Positions 54,030-64,000 of a DNA stretch of 64,000 nt are shown in pieces (position 1 is the stretch's first letter; each line of letters opens with the position of its first letter). The stretch is from contig NZ_JAAIYA010000002.1 in assembly GCF_010894405.1 (NCBI RefSeq), forward strand, positions 124,001 through 188,000. Reading direction: 5' to 3'. This DNA comes from Pyxidicoccus caerfyrddinensis. GTDB lineage: Bacteria > Myxococcota > Myxococcia > Myxococcales > Myxococcaceae. The notes beneath the pieces were generated by a model that was not told the origin of the DNA, made no database searches, and was given only the letters and a program-made list of their open reading frames with translations. Position numbers and translations under genes: made by a program.

Positions 54030-55643
54030 ATGTACCTGCGTCACTTCTCCCTCCTGCTCTGTGCCACGTGGCTGGGCTGTGCTGGCGGTGAGCCCGGCAC
54101 CTCGTCGGAGCTCCAGGACGGCCAGTCCCCGGTGGACACCGACTCCACCGGCGGTGACGGCACCTGGATGGGCGTGCCCATCGCCGAGGGCTGTGCGTCC
54201 GATGGCGGCACTCCCATCGGCGACACGGTGCTCGTGACGAGCACCACCCGCTTCCACACCGCGGTGGGCGTCGCGGAGCGGACCGATGACCTGTCCACGC
54301 GCTCGCTCGAGGTGCTCGTCCCCAACGGGGCCACCTTCACGCGCCTCACCGGTGCGGCCGTGGACGGCGGCTACCAGTTCGCGGGTGTGCCCTCCGGCCC
54401 GTACTACCTGAAGACCGGCTCCAGCTACATCGTCACCGATGAGCGGCAGGTGGACATCGGCGGCAACCGCCTGGGCCGCGCGGACACCGTGCTCAGCCAG
54501 TAGTCGACGACGCCCGTGCAGCTCAACCTCGTGGGCCTGGCGCCGTGGGCGCCATGGCAGGGCAGCTCGGTTCCCGGCTCCAGCCTCCAGGTGGCCTCCC
54601 GGCAGGTGGACCTGTACGGCGGCGTGGACATCCTCGACGTCGACCCCACCGGGCAGACGAGCGTCGTCTCCACCGGCTCCGAGCTGTGGTCCGGCACCGG
54701 CCCCATCCCCGTGTTCGAGGCGGACAAGGGAGACCGTCTCGTCGTGAACCAGCTCAACCCCATGGACGCGGGCACGCTGCCGGATGGCGGCGCGCTGGCG
54801 TACTCCACGGTGGTGCGCAGCGTGGAGATGGGCGCCTTCGACTTCACCCCGGACGGCACCACGCCGCTGCCCATCACCGGGGTGATGCAGCCCGTGCCCA
54901 TGGCGGAGTTCCCCATCGAGTGGCGGCTGCCCCAGTACACCGCCCGGGCCGCCGAGGTGCACCCGTCGGCCACGCCGTCCTATCCGTACTTCTACGTCAC
55001 GCCCGCCGCGCACGGCCTCTCGGACGGCTGGGTGGGCTACTCGGGCGAGCTGCTCACCCTGCAGCTTCCCCGGGGCGCCTCGTATGACTTCACGCGCCGG
55101 CTGACGTACGGCAATCCGTTCCCGTCGAGCTGGGGCACGGTGGCCGCCGCGCAGTACTCGTTCCGCACCCTCCAGCCCATTCCGGATGGCTCGGGCAGCC
55201 AGCTCTACCTGTCGGGGACAATGGTGATGTACGACCGGCTGGACAGCCTCGTCGCGGGGCCCGTGCAGCCGCGCGTGTCTCCGCCCCGCGAGCTGAACAT
55301 CGACGGTGTGCCCGCGAGCGTGGCGCGTGAGGTGGGCTCGGCCAGCCCCGTCATCTCGTGGCAGGCGCCCACGCTGGGAGGGGCCAACGCGTACCGGGTG
55401 AGCATCTACAAGTTCGACCCGGAGAGCTTCCTGGGCACGTCGTACGTCCGCTTGTACCTGCCCGGCTCGGCCACCCAGGTGCGGCTGCCGCCCGGGGTGC
55501 TGCCCTCGGGGGGCATCTACTACCTGCGCGTGGCGGCCATGGACTCGCCCGGGTCCGACATCGAGCGCAAGCCCTTCACCTTCGGCGAGTCGCTGCCCTT
55601 CGCTTCCTCGGAGGCCATCAGCTCCTTCTTCACCACGCCGTGA
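54030..55643 (+). pseudogene. Lipoprotein gene split by one in-frame amber codon
   Basis: The frame opens with a lipoprotein signal (FSLLLCATWLGCAGG), runs 158 codons to a TAG at 54501-54503, and then continues in the same frame for 380 codons to 55643. Residues just before the stop (GRADTVLSQ) and just after it (STTPVQLNLVGLAPW) read like one protein. The second part is beta-rich with a late fibronectin-like domain (SPVISWQAPTLGGANAYRVS). I see no ribosome site for a separate downstream start; the GTG and ATG codons nearby are not well placed. It is either a recent nonsense mutant or a gene of two parts; read-through is possible but unsupported. Confidence 0.75.
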
Positions 55644-55661
55644 GCTGAGTCGTCGGGCCCG

Positions 55662-56870
55662 CTACTTCGCCAGCGCGCGGTAGCGGGCCTGGCACTTCTC
55701 GAATCTCCCCTGCACCGAGCGCGCGAACCACGCGGTGGTGCGCTCCGTCTTCAGCTTGGGGCTCCGCAGCGTCACCTGGGGAAGCTGCGCGTAGGCGGGG
55801 GACTCGCCCGTCTCCCGCGCGTAGACGCGCTTCACCGCGCGGAACGTGTCGGTGTCCTCGAAGTCCCGCTCCTTCTCCTTGCGCACGTCCCGACGCACCT
55901 GCCGCTCGCTGACTTCCGGGGCGTAGCGCTGGCGGAAGGCGAGCAGCGCCTGGAGCGACTTGCTGTCGTCGTCCAGCGGCTCGCCCTGCTTGTCGTAGAG
56001 CTGGAGGTCTCCGTCCGGCGCCAGCGCCAGGCCCGTGAGGCGGCTCACCTGCGCCTGTAGGGCCGCGTTGCGCGAGGCGTAGACGCCCGCGTTGTAGTCC
56101 GCGAAGCGGAAGAGGGGCTCCGGGTAGGCGGCCTCGTAGCCCAACAGCCGCGCGGTGCCGTAGCGCACGCCTCCCGCTCGCGTGTACATCCGCTCGCGCA
56201 CTTCAATCGGGTCCGCGTCGTCGCCTTCCTTCTCCACCGCGTACCGCACGCTCACCTGCATGGATCCGGCGGTGGTGATGGGGTTGAGGTCCTCCAGCTT
56301 CCCCGACGCGAAGAGCGAGCTGGCCAGGTCCGCCAGCGCGTACGTCTTCGGGTACTTGTCCTCGTAGTACGCGAGGATGTCGCGGAAGAGCCGGTCCAGG
56401 TCGTGCTCGGTGCGCACCGTGCTCAGCCGCTCGTCGAAGGTGCGCTTCTGGCCCGGCGCCTTCCCCTCCAGCACGGAGGCCAGCACCTTGCGGCCTGGGG
56501 GGCCCAGCTTGTCCGCGTGCGACTCCAGTCGCGTGCGTACCAGCTTCGGCAGGCCCGGCACCGCCGGGTCCGCCTCGAAGCCGGACTCCTGCTCGATGAC
56601 GGCCAGCACCGAGCACACCGCCGGCGGCGAGGGCGCGAGCTCCTCCACCTCCAGCGCGGCGAGAACGTCCCTCGCCCAGCCCTCGCGCTCCTTCACGTTG
56701 GGTGGGAGGAGCCGCGCCACCTGCTCCACGGTGAGCCGGGGCGGAGGCGGCACGGAAGGCTCCAGCGTGCCCGCTCCGCGCCTGCACGCGGTGAGCGCGC
56801 AGGCCGCGAGCAGCACGGTGAGCCAGAGGTGACACCGCGTCCCGGACCGCCGGGGTGCTCCTGCCTCCAT
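55662..56870 (-). CDS. DUF1615 lipoprotein, lytic-transglycosylase-like
   Basis: 402 residues with a lipobox (LLAACALTAC). The DUF1615 pattern is present: VCSVLAVIEQESGFEADP, NPITTAGSMQVSVRYA, and FRFADYNAGVYASRNAA. These three pieces line up with the ES, GxMQ and YNAG motifs of SLT-type lytic transglycosylases, so the glutamate in EQESGF is a good candidate for the catalytic acid that cuts peptidoglycan. It would act in the periplasm from a lipid anchor. The ATG at 56870 has GGAGGCGAG upstream. Confidence 0.8.
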   Translation of the reverse strand: MEAGAPRRSGTRCHLWLTVLLAACALTACRRGAGTLEPSVPPPPRLTVEQVARLLPPNVKEREGWARDVLAALEVEELAPSPPAVCSVLAVIEQESGFEADPAVPGLPKLVRTRLESHADKLGPPGRKVLASVLEGKAPGQKRTFDERLSTVRTEHDLDRLFRDILAYYEDKYPKTYALADLASSLFASGKLEDLNPITTAGSMQVSVRYAVEKEGDDADPIEVRERMYTRAGGVRYGTARLLGYEAAYPEPLFRFADYNAGVYASRNAALQAQVSRLTGLALAPDGDLQLYDKQGEPLDDDSKSLQALLAFRQRYAPEVSERQVRRDVRKEKERDFEDTDTFRAVKRVYARETGESPAYAQLPQVTLRSPKLKTERTTAWFARSVQGRFEKCQARYRALAK

Positions 56871-57029
56871 GCGCTCGCCTCCAGGGCTCCACACTCGGAC
56901 ACTGCAACAGCCGGTGGGGTGCCATCGCCCGCGGGCCGCCCGCTCTCTCGACGGGTGGGCGGCCGGGCGAATTCATGAACCGGGGCGTCATACCGCGTGA
57001 CGCCCCGGCCGCGTGGAGGAAGCGTGGCG

Positions 57030-57860
57030 CTAGCGGCGAATCTGCACGTCGCGCGCGACGGTGCGGCCGCCCATGAGGACGAACTGCGCGCGCACCGGTG
57101 TGCCCTCCTCGAGCCCGCGCAGGGAGACCTTGCGGCCCTGGCGCAGGCCCCGGCTGCGGCGGTCCAGTTGCAGCTCGTAGACGCCGCCCTCCTGGTCCCT
57201 CACGGTGATGGCGTTCTTCCCCACCCGCGTGACGCGCCCGCTCACCGAGCTGGAGGCGATGACCACGTCCTCCAGCGTGGCGCCCGCGTTGCCGCTGCCG
57301 CCCGTTGCCGCGTCCTTCGCCGCGCGCGCCGCGCCCAGGTGCCAGGCTTCATCGTCGCTCGCCTGCACCGCTTCGTAGCCAATCATCACCCGGCCGCCTC
57401 GCGCGGGCGCCTGCGCCGTGCCGGCTGCTCCCGGGGATGCGGTGCCAGTGCCGGTCGCGGCCGTGCCCGTCGCGGGCGCACCCGCCGTGCCCGTGCCCGT
57501 GCCCGTGCCCGTGCCTGCGTTCGCGTTCGCCGAGCTGGCCGATGCTGGCGGGGTGCCCGTGTTCGTCGCGTTGGCTCCCGCCGGAGCGCTGGCTGTCGAG
57601 CCGCCTTCCGTTGGCTCACGCACCTGCGTGCCGGTGGGCGGCGCGCGCCGCTCTGTTGTGCCGGGCTGGACCACCGGGCCCTGCGCCACTGCATTCATCA
57701 CCGGCGCCTGGATCCCCAGGGCCCCCGCCTCCGCGGTGTCCGGCGACGCCGCCTCCACACGCGGTGCAGCCGAAGAAGTGTTGTCCTCTCCACGCTCGTG
57801 ACACCCCGAGGCCAACGCGCAGAGTCCCACCATTCCCACCCACGCCCATCGACTGCCCAT
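57030..57860 (-). CDS. Lipoprotein with Gly/Thr hexanucleotide repeat
   Basis: 276 residues with a lipobox (MVGLCALASGC). Residues of about 30-160 are disordered and rich in Ala, Gly, Thr and Pro, with a run of GT dipeptides (AGTGTGTGTGTAG) made by four to five copies of a GGGCAC-type hexanucleotide near 57486-57515. The C-terminal 100 residues form a small beta domain (GRVTRVGKNAITVRDQEGG, VSLRGLEEGTPVRAQFVLMG), like outer-surface SH3-like folds. The ATG at 57860 has GAGGTGG before it. Upstream lies a 535-base gap holding the second palindromic array. Confidence 0.75.
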   Translation of the reverse strand: MGSRWAWVGMVGLCALASGCHERGEDNTSSAAPRVEAASPDTAEAGALGIQAPVMNAVAQGPVVQPGTTERRAPPTGTQVREPTEGGSTASAPAGANATNTGTPPASASSANANAGTGTGTGTGTAGAPATGTAATGTGTASPGAAGTAQAPARGGRVMIGYEAVQASDDEAWHLGAARAAKDAATGGSGNAGATLEDVVIASSSVSGRVTRVGKNAITVRDQEGGVYELQLDRRSRGLRQGRKVSLRGLEEGTPVRAQFVLMGGRTVARDVQIRR

Positions 57861-58071
57861 CCGTCCACCTCGCGTTCCCATCCGAATTGACTCGCGGCTT
57901 GCCGCTGCAAGCTGCGTGCTTGCCCGTCAGGGTGGGAGCGACGTCACCGGTAACACGGTGGCGGGTAGACAGTGGCCACCTGGGATGTGCGGTGGCGGAC
58001 GATGGGGCGGCTCCTTCAGGTCCAGGAACGGCACGGCAACCGGGTCCCACCCCGTCGGGCGGCGGACTCGT

Positions 58072-58307
58072 GGAAGGAATGTTCCTTCCGCCATACCGCG
58101 AGACGGCACGGCGCCCGGGGTCTCCCTTGGGCGGAGGACTCGTGGAAGGAATGTTCCTTCCGCCAGACCTCAGCCAGGCACGGCACCCGGGGTCTCCTTC
58201 GGGCGGCGGGCTCGCGGAAGGAATGTTTCTTCCACCAGACCTCAGCCAGGCACGGCACCTGGGACCACCCCGTCGGGCGGCTGCCCCGTGGAAGGAACGT
58301 TCCTTCC
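58072..58307. repeat. Array of four palindromic repeats (copy set 2)
   Basis: Four copies of the same 18-base palindrome as at 16578-16802, beginning at 58072, 58144, 58216 and 58290; intervals 72, 72 and 74 bases. The first two copies match GGAAGGAATGTTCCTTCC exactly, the third has one change, and the fourth (GGAAGGAACGTTCCTTCC) is a complete 18-base palindrome. The 54-56 base parts between copies are alike (GGCACGGCACC, GGGGTCTCC, GGGCGG). It lies in the 535-base gap between 57860 and 58396; the rest of that gap has no gene I can support. Confidence 0.88.
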
Positions 58308-58395
58308 ACTTCGACCGGCCGCGGGACGGGGCGATGGCCCGGTGGCGGCGGGTTCTCTCCCCCGTCACGCCATTCCAGGCAGGCCCCAGCTCCGC

Positions 58396-59205
58396 TCAGC
58401 CCGCGAGCAGCCGCGACACGGCCTTCACGTGCGAGCGCACCAGCTCGCGCGCCGCCATCAGCTCGGTGGAGTCCTGGGGCGTGTAGCCCAGGCACAGCAC
58501 CACGTCGTCCTCGGGCGACGCGCGCATGCCCAGGCGCACGTAGTCCACCGTGCGCGGCACCGGCTCGCCCTCGGTGTCCCGGCTGAAGCGGCCGAACACC
58601 GTGGCCTTCGCGTCGCGCCGGGGCGCGGTCTCCTTCAGCGCGAAGAGCTTGCGCACCGCCGCGAGCACCTCCGGCTTCTCCATCAGCACCTCGGGCTTCG
58701 CCGGCCCGCCCAGCTCCCACTCGATGAGCCGCAGGCAGCCGCGCACGAACTCCACGTCGGTGATGACCAGCCCGTACAGGTACCAGTCCGCGCACGCCGC
58801 CTGGACCAGCCGCGCCTGCGCGTCATTGAGCCAGCCGAAGGACGGACACGTGAACGTCTCGCACACGGAGGCGCGGTACGCACCGCAGTCGCGCAGGTCC
58901 GTCCCGCCCGTCACCAGCGGGTGCCCCAGGCAGCCCACCTGCTTGCGGTCCTTGTCCAGGAAACCCAGCAGCGGGCACACCCGCACCGCGGGGAACATCG
59001 GCTCCGCGCGCCGCGCCGCGATGAGCTCGCGCGCCGCCTCCTGCCACGCCGACGGCTCCCACGGCGCACGGCGCAGCCGCTCCGTCTGCATCGCGAGCTG
59101 CTCCGTCACCGCCGCGCGCGAGTGGTCCCTGAAGTTGTACAGGCCACAGCAGGCACCACATGAGGCGCCGCCGCCGGGTTGGCAGAGGTGGAAAGAAACA
59201 GTCAC
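58396..59205 (-). CDS. Cysteine-containing cytoplasmic protein, unknown (YkgJ-like start)
   Basis: 269 residues from a GTG start. The N-terminus MTVSFHLCQPGGGASCGACC and later cysteines (VCPLLGFL, GCLGHPL, DCGAYRASVCETFTCPSFG) recall the metal- or iron-sulfur-binding CxxC proteins of the YkgJ type, though the pattern is extended. The C-terminal half is helical with EGEPVPRTVDYVRLGMRASP. There is no signal peptide. Function unknown; redox or metal handling is a guess. Confidence 0.7.
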   Translation of the reverse strand: MTVSFHLCQPGGGASCGACCGLYNFRDHSRAAVTEQLAMQTERLRRAPWEPSAWQEAARELIAARRAEPMFPAVRVCPLLGFLDKDRKQVGCLGHPLVTGGTDLRDCGAYRASVCETFTCPSFGWLNDAQARLVQAACADWYLYGLVITDVEFVRGCLRLIEWELGGPAKPEVLMEKPEVLAAVRKLFALKETAPRRDAKATVFGRFSRDTEGEPVPRTVDYVRLGMRASPEDDVVLCLGYTPQDSTELMAARELVRSHVKAVSRLLAG

Positions 59206-59326
59206 GCTCTACATCTTACGAGCACCAACAATCGGTGCATCAGAAACGTGCGAGCGGGCGCCTTCGCGGGGACCGCCCCCTCCGCCGCTCGGGCGGGGAG
59301 GGCAGGCGGGCAGACGTGCGAGGCGG

Positions 59327-61129
<1,803 letters not shown>

Positions 61130-61151
61130 GCGCCCGGTGTTACCAGGAGCG

Positions 61152-61634
61152 CTACCAGGACGCGATGGCCCCGTTGAGGCCCAGGTCGTCCCAGTCCTCG
61201 CCACCGTCATCTACCGAGCGCGCGGACGCGGCTTCCTTCCCGGGCGGTGGCGTGGGCCTCCGTCGGGTCGGCGTTTTCGCCTCCTGCTCCCGCATGAGCG
61301 GCAGCGCCAGCGCGCCGAGCACCGCCATGGCGAGCGCCGTCTTGAGAGGCTCTCGCGTCGTGGCAGGTGCCAGGCGGCGGACCCGCCGGTTCCCCTGGCG
61401 CAGGTAGTCCAGGCGGGACTTCAGCAGCCGCAGCGTCGCGCCCCCCAGGGCCGCGATGGCCAGCCCGCGATTCGCGCGTGCGCGCGTCAGCCCGCCGCCC
61501 GCTGCGCGCCGCAGGGACAGCACCTCCAGCACCGCGAAAGTGATTGCCGCCGTCCTGGGGCCCAGCACTCCCTCGCGCGGACTTCGCGACCGCCAGGGCG
61601 TGCGTTTCGCTCTGCGGAACGATGGACTCCACAT
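61152..61634 (-). CDS. Small basic membrane-associated protein, unknown
   Basis: 160 residues from an ATG with GGAGCGTGAG upstream. It has two hydrophobic segments ([13 protein letters not shown] and [18 protein letters not shown]), a basic middle ([20 protein letters not shown]), and an acidic C-terminus ([20 protein letters not shown]). No family recognised. It lies 22 bases upstream of the acyl-CoA dehydrogenase gene on the same strand, so the two may be co-transcribed. Confidence 0.55.
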   Translation of the reverse strand: MWSPSFRRAKRTPWRSRSPREGVLGPRTAAITFAVLEVLSLRRAAGGGLTRARANRGLAIAALGGATLRLLKSRLDYLRQGNRRVRRLAPATTREPLKTALAMAVLGALALPLMREQEAKTPTRRRPTPPPGKEAASARSVDDGGEDWDDLGLNGAIASW

Positions 61635-61857
61635 GGGACTCACGCTCCCCGGACGCAGGCACCCCCACCGAGGCACGTCCGTCAGGGAAGGTTGATGACG
61701 GGCAGGCAGGCCCGCCATGTAGGGGCGCTCCGGTGCCGTCCGTCCGTGGGCAGGGCGTGAAGCAGGGCTGGCGCCTGCCTGGTCGGCTACCTGACGGGAG
61801 TCGACGGTTTCCCCGTATGCCCAAGCCACCGGTGATGTGATGCGCTCGGAGCAACAG

Positions 61858-62475
61858 ATGAAGAGCCCCTCGTTCCCACGCTTTGCTGTCGGCTTCCAGG
61901 TGCTGGCGCTGGTGTTCTTCAGCGGCTGCGCGGTGGGGCTCGTCCGGGAGTCACAGGCGCTGGGCGGGCGCCGGGGGATGATTGACCTGGGCGTGGCCGT
62001 GGCGGCGGTGGGGCTCGCGCTCCTGTCCCTCCATGGCGCGTGGGTGCTGGCGCGGGCCCGCGTGCTGCGGGTCCTCGAGGCCCATGCGCGGGTCGGCACC
62101 TATGTGCAGGTGCTCATGGCGATGGGCGTGCTGGGGCTCCTGGGACTGCACCTCCTCTACACGGAGGGGAGGCCCGCCCTGGGGACGTTCTGCCTGGGGC
62201 TGGCCGCGTGGCTCGGAGGTCTCGGCCTGCGTGTCGTGCCCGCCCTCTTCCTGGGAGGTGACAGCTTCATCGACCCGCTGGGCCGGCGGACGCGCTTCTC
62301 GGAGCTGGAGTGGTTCAGCCTGCACAAGCAGGAGGAGGGCCTGCCCCGCGTGCTCCTCCTGGCGGGGCGCGGCATGGCGCTGCACCTGGAGGCCCGGCTC
62401 GCCGACGCGGACGCCGGCACCGTGCGCGGGAAGCTCCTCCAGGCGGGACTCGCCTCGCGCCCGGGGCGGCCCTGA
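61858..62475 (+). CDS. Multi-pass membrane protein, unknown
   Basis: 205 residues. Four membrane segments (FQVLALVFFSGCAVGLV, LGVAVAAVGLALLSLHGAW, VQVLMAMGVLGLLGLHLLY, FCLGLAAWLGGLGLRVVPAL) precede a cytoplasmic tail with a compact domain (RFSELEWFSLHKQEEGLPRV, then LLLAGRGMALHLEARLAD). The ATG at 61858 has GGAG six bases upstream; GTG at 61837 and ATG at 61840 are also in frame. The last part resembles the PH-like or YcxB-type cytoplasmic domains of small membrane proteins, but this is tentative. Confidence 0.6.
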   Translation: MKSPSFPRFAVGFQVLALVFFSGCAVGLVRESQALGGRRGMIDLGVAVAAVGLALLSLHGAWVLARARVLRVLEAHARVGTYVQVLMAMGVLGLLGLHLLYTEGRPALGTFCLGLAAWLGGLGLRVVPALFLGGDSFIDPLGRRTRFSELEWFSLHKQEEGLPRVLLLAGRGMALHLEARLADADAGTVRGKLLQAGLASRPGRP

Positions 62476-62478
62476 CGC

Positions 62479-63069
62479 TCAGGGCGCCGCCGCGCCCTTC
62501 CAGGGGTCTCCCCGGGTGCCGAAGGCGACGAGCTGGAAGGGCTGGGGCCCGGACACGCGGACCAGTCCCAGCGCGGGCACCGAGGCAGACCACTCCGCGG
62601 TGAGCCCCTCCGGATAGGAGTACTCCGTCACCTCGAGCTTCCGGCCGGCGACCGTCTCCGTGCCCCGTCGGAGCACGCGAGGCTGCCGCGGCGGCTGCTT
62701 CGCGTCGGCGAAGGCGTCCGAGGATTCGCGCGGAGTCTGTCCGGGCACCAGCACCCGCAGCAGGAGCACCTTGTCGGCCGTGAAGCGCTCTCCCTCGACG
62801 AGGAAGTGCAGGGCGACGCGGCCCGTGGAGGGCACCTCGATTTCGAGGAGGAGCCACCGGCCGCTCCGGCCGCCGTGCTTCCCGGGCGCACCGACCCTGA
62901 CCACGAACTGCGTGGGCCCGTCCGAGGACTCCGCCACGTAGCGCGCCCAGCCGCCCTCGCGGACGACGAGCGGCAGTCCGAGCATCCCTCCGGGTGCGGA
63001 CTCCTGGGCGCGCACCGGTGAGGCCAGGAGGCACAGCAGTGCTCCCATGACAACCCATGCCCTGCTCAT
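62479..63069 (-). CDS. Exported protein, paralog of the divergent neighbour
   Basis: 196 residues with a signal peptide (VVMGALLCLLASPVRAQ). The mature part starts GGMLGLPLVVREGGWARYVA and continues with QFVVRVGAPGKHGGRSGRWL, LHFLVEGERFTADKVLLLRV and GLVRVSGPQPFQLVAFGTRG. The same outline (a W-x-Y entry, then a two-sheet domain with a late VVST/VSGP strand) appears in the divergently transcribed gene at 63135. The ATG at 63069 has GGAGAGCGTCA upstream. It converges on the membrane protein gene with a 3-base gap. Function unknown. Confidence 0.65.
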   Translation of the reverse strand: MSRAWVVMGALLCLLASPVRAQESAPGGMLGLPLVVREGGWARYVAESSDGPTQFVVRVGAPGKHGGRSGRWLLLEIEVPSTGRVALHFLVEGERFTADKVLLLRVLVPGQTPRESSDAFADAKQPPRQPRVLRRGTETVAGRKLEVTEYSYPEGLTAEWSASVPALGLVRVSGPQPFQLVAFGTRGDPWKGAAAP

Positions 63070-63134
63070 TGACGCTCTCCGATGTCTGGCTTTTGTCTCG
63101 AATCCAAGACAGGGCCCTTGATAGTGTGGCTTCC

Positions 63135-63872
63135 ATGGCCCGCCTTCCGACGGTGTTGCTCTGCGGCAAGCTGTTGCTTGGCACGACGGTGGCGCTGGCC
63201 GCTGACGGCGGCGCCGCGGGGCCTGGGGCGGCTCCCATGACCGACGCCGGCACTCCGGCGCTGGAGGATGGGGGCACCGTCGTGGACCCTTCGCGCCTGG
63301 CCGAGGCGCGGGCCCTGGTCCCTCCACCGCTGCTCTACGGCACGTTCCAGCCCGTGGTCGGCACCTGGGTGGAGTACGAGTTCAGCTCGAAGCAGGGGCG
63401 CTTCCCGGTGCGCGCCGCCGTCGTGGGCGAGGCGATTCGCCGCGAGGATGGCAGCCCGCTGTACCAGGTGGAGCTGGACTACGGCACGAAGCCGCGCACG
63501 CTGGTGGTGGTCTGGGTCATCGGGGGCACGCGCCCCATGGTGGAGCGGCTGGCCGTCTCCGTCCCGCCCAATGCGCCCATCTCCATTCCCGTCGACCTGT
63601 ACATGGACCAGCCCGAGCTGCGAGGCGCGCTGACGGCGGAGACGGACACCGAGCTGCGGGGCGGTGCCTTCGCGGGAAGGGCTCGCCAGCGCACCTTCCG
63701 GCGGGAGACAGGGGCCGCGGTGACGGTGGTCTCCACGCCGAAGGTGCCGGTGTTCGGCGTGGAGTCCATCCGTGACACCGAGGCCACCTGGGTGGCCCGG
63801 AAGACGGGCACCGGCGCCCGCCCGGAGCTGGGCTCGGTGCCCATCGCCATCCCCCGGACGCCGGGACAATAG
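63135..63872 (+). CDS. Exported protein, paralog of the divergent neighbour
   Basis: 245 residues with a signal peptide (VLLCGKLLLGTTVALAA) and an Asp/Gly/Ala-rich linker. The domain begins PVVGTWVEYEFSSKQGRFPV and RAAVVGEAIRREDGSPLYQV, then VDLYMDQPELRGAL and VVSTPKVPVFGVESIRDTEA. It shares the layout of the protein at 62479-63069. The two start codons are 65 bases apart, so a shared promoter region is likely. No catalytic motif seen; a binding role is inferred only from the lack of one. Confidence 0.65.
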   Translation: MARLPTVLLCGKLLLGTTVALAADGGAAGPGAAPMTDAGTPALEDGGTVVDPSRLAEARALVPPPLLYGTFQPVVGTWVEYEFSSKQGRFPVRAAVVGEAIRREDGSPLYQVELDYGTKPRTLVVVWVIGGTRPMVERLAVSVPPNAPISIPVDLYMDQPELRGALTAETDTELRGGAFAGRARQRTFRRETGAAVTVVSTPKVPVFGVESIRDTEATWVARKTGTGARPELGSVPIAIPRTPGQ

Positions 63873-63886
63873 GGGGCCGGCGCCGC

Positions 63887-64000
63887 TCAACCCAGCGGGT
63901 ACCCGAGCACGATGTAGAACCCGCACACGTACATGGTGAAGGCCGCGAACATGTCCGGCGCGAAGGTGGTGATGCCGAGCGCGCCGAGCATCAGCACCAT
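63887..64000 (-). CDS. Membrane protein, C-terminal part (cut by window edge)
   Basis: The visible 37 residues read GALGITTFAPDMFAAFTMYV and CGFYIVLGYPLG before a stop at 63887-63889. Two hydrophobic helices are present and the window ends before the start is known; an ATG falls exactly at 64000 but may be internal. Family not identifiable. Confidence 0.6.
   Translation of the reverse strand: MVLMLGALGITTFAPDMFAAFTMYVCGFYIVLGYPLG

Noticed and set aside
54501-54503. TAG as a pyrrolysine or read-through codon
   Set aside because: No supporting genes or signal are visible; a nonsense mutation is simpler.
57916-59163. Long plus-strand reading frame crossing array 2
   Set aside because: It runs across the repeats and antisense to the cysteine-rich protein gene; the repeated EGMFLPP-like segments are simply the palindrome unit translated.

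Overview
The window looks like a chromosome segment from a myxobacterium of the Myxococcaceae (Myxococcus, Corallococcus or Pyxidicoccus type). This is inferred from the very high GC content, the strong third-position GC bias, the many secreted lipoproteins of unknown function, a zinc-ribbon Ser/Thr kinase, an RpoH-like sigma factor, and toxin/immunity families (Imm11/AHH, DUF3396) that are common in Myxococcus. No rRNA, CRISPR array, prophage or intact IS element was seen. One tRNA gene (tRNA-Phe, GAA) is present.

Layout. 1-5.2 kb: a Ser/Thr kinase cut by the left edge, a glycine-rich lipoprotein and its partner, and a CpaF/TadA secretion ATPase. 5.4-13.4 kb: mixed housekeeping and unknown genes (uracil-DNA glycosylase, an ECF-like sigma factor with a membrane partner, a PD40 propeller protein, a thioesterase, a receiver protein, an M24 peptidase, a TPR protein). 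13.6-16.4 kb: gyrA with a promoter and an intrinsic terminator, followed by an array of palindromic repeats. 16.8-35.2 kb: a glycosidase, a PfkB kinase, an orphan ABC ATPase, an anchored serine protease, an SDR, a MerR/VIT-VWA operon with a candidate operator, an NfeD/slipin operon, a TreT-like glycosyltransferase, an amidohydrolase and a NhaR-like regulator. 35.2-36.1 kb: an RpoH-like sigma factor whose leader can fold over its own ribosome binding site and start codon.

36.2-50.9 kb is the accessory part and begins at tRNA-Phe. It holds a two-gene unknown unit plus a SWIM/SNF2 helicase, then a lipoprotein nuclease toxin with its DUF3396 immunity gene on the opposite strand. Beyond these lie broken pieces: a second copy of the helicase 3' end, a frameshifted Imm11 gene and an AHH-type toxin tail. 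A detached tail of a DUF3396 gene lies on the other side, just after the tRNA. The pattern suggests that toxin/immunity cassettes have been replaced at the 3' end of the SNF2 gene, leaving displaced tips behind. A low-GC patch (45.2-46.6 kb) and a 1408-residue HIT-PLD-helicase-S24 fusion follow; the fusion has the look of a mobile-DNA or phage defence protein.

51.0-64 kb: an M16 protease pair (active plus inactive subunit), a lipoprotein gene split by an amber codon, a DUF1615 lipoprotein with lytic-transglycosylase-like motifs, a second array of the same palindromic repeat, an acyl-CoA dehydrogenase, several membrane or secreted unknowns including a divergent paralogous pair, and a gene cut by the right edge.
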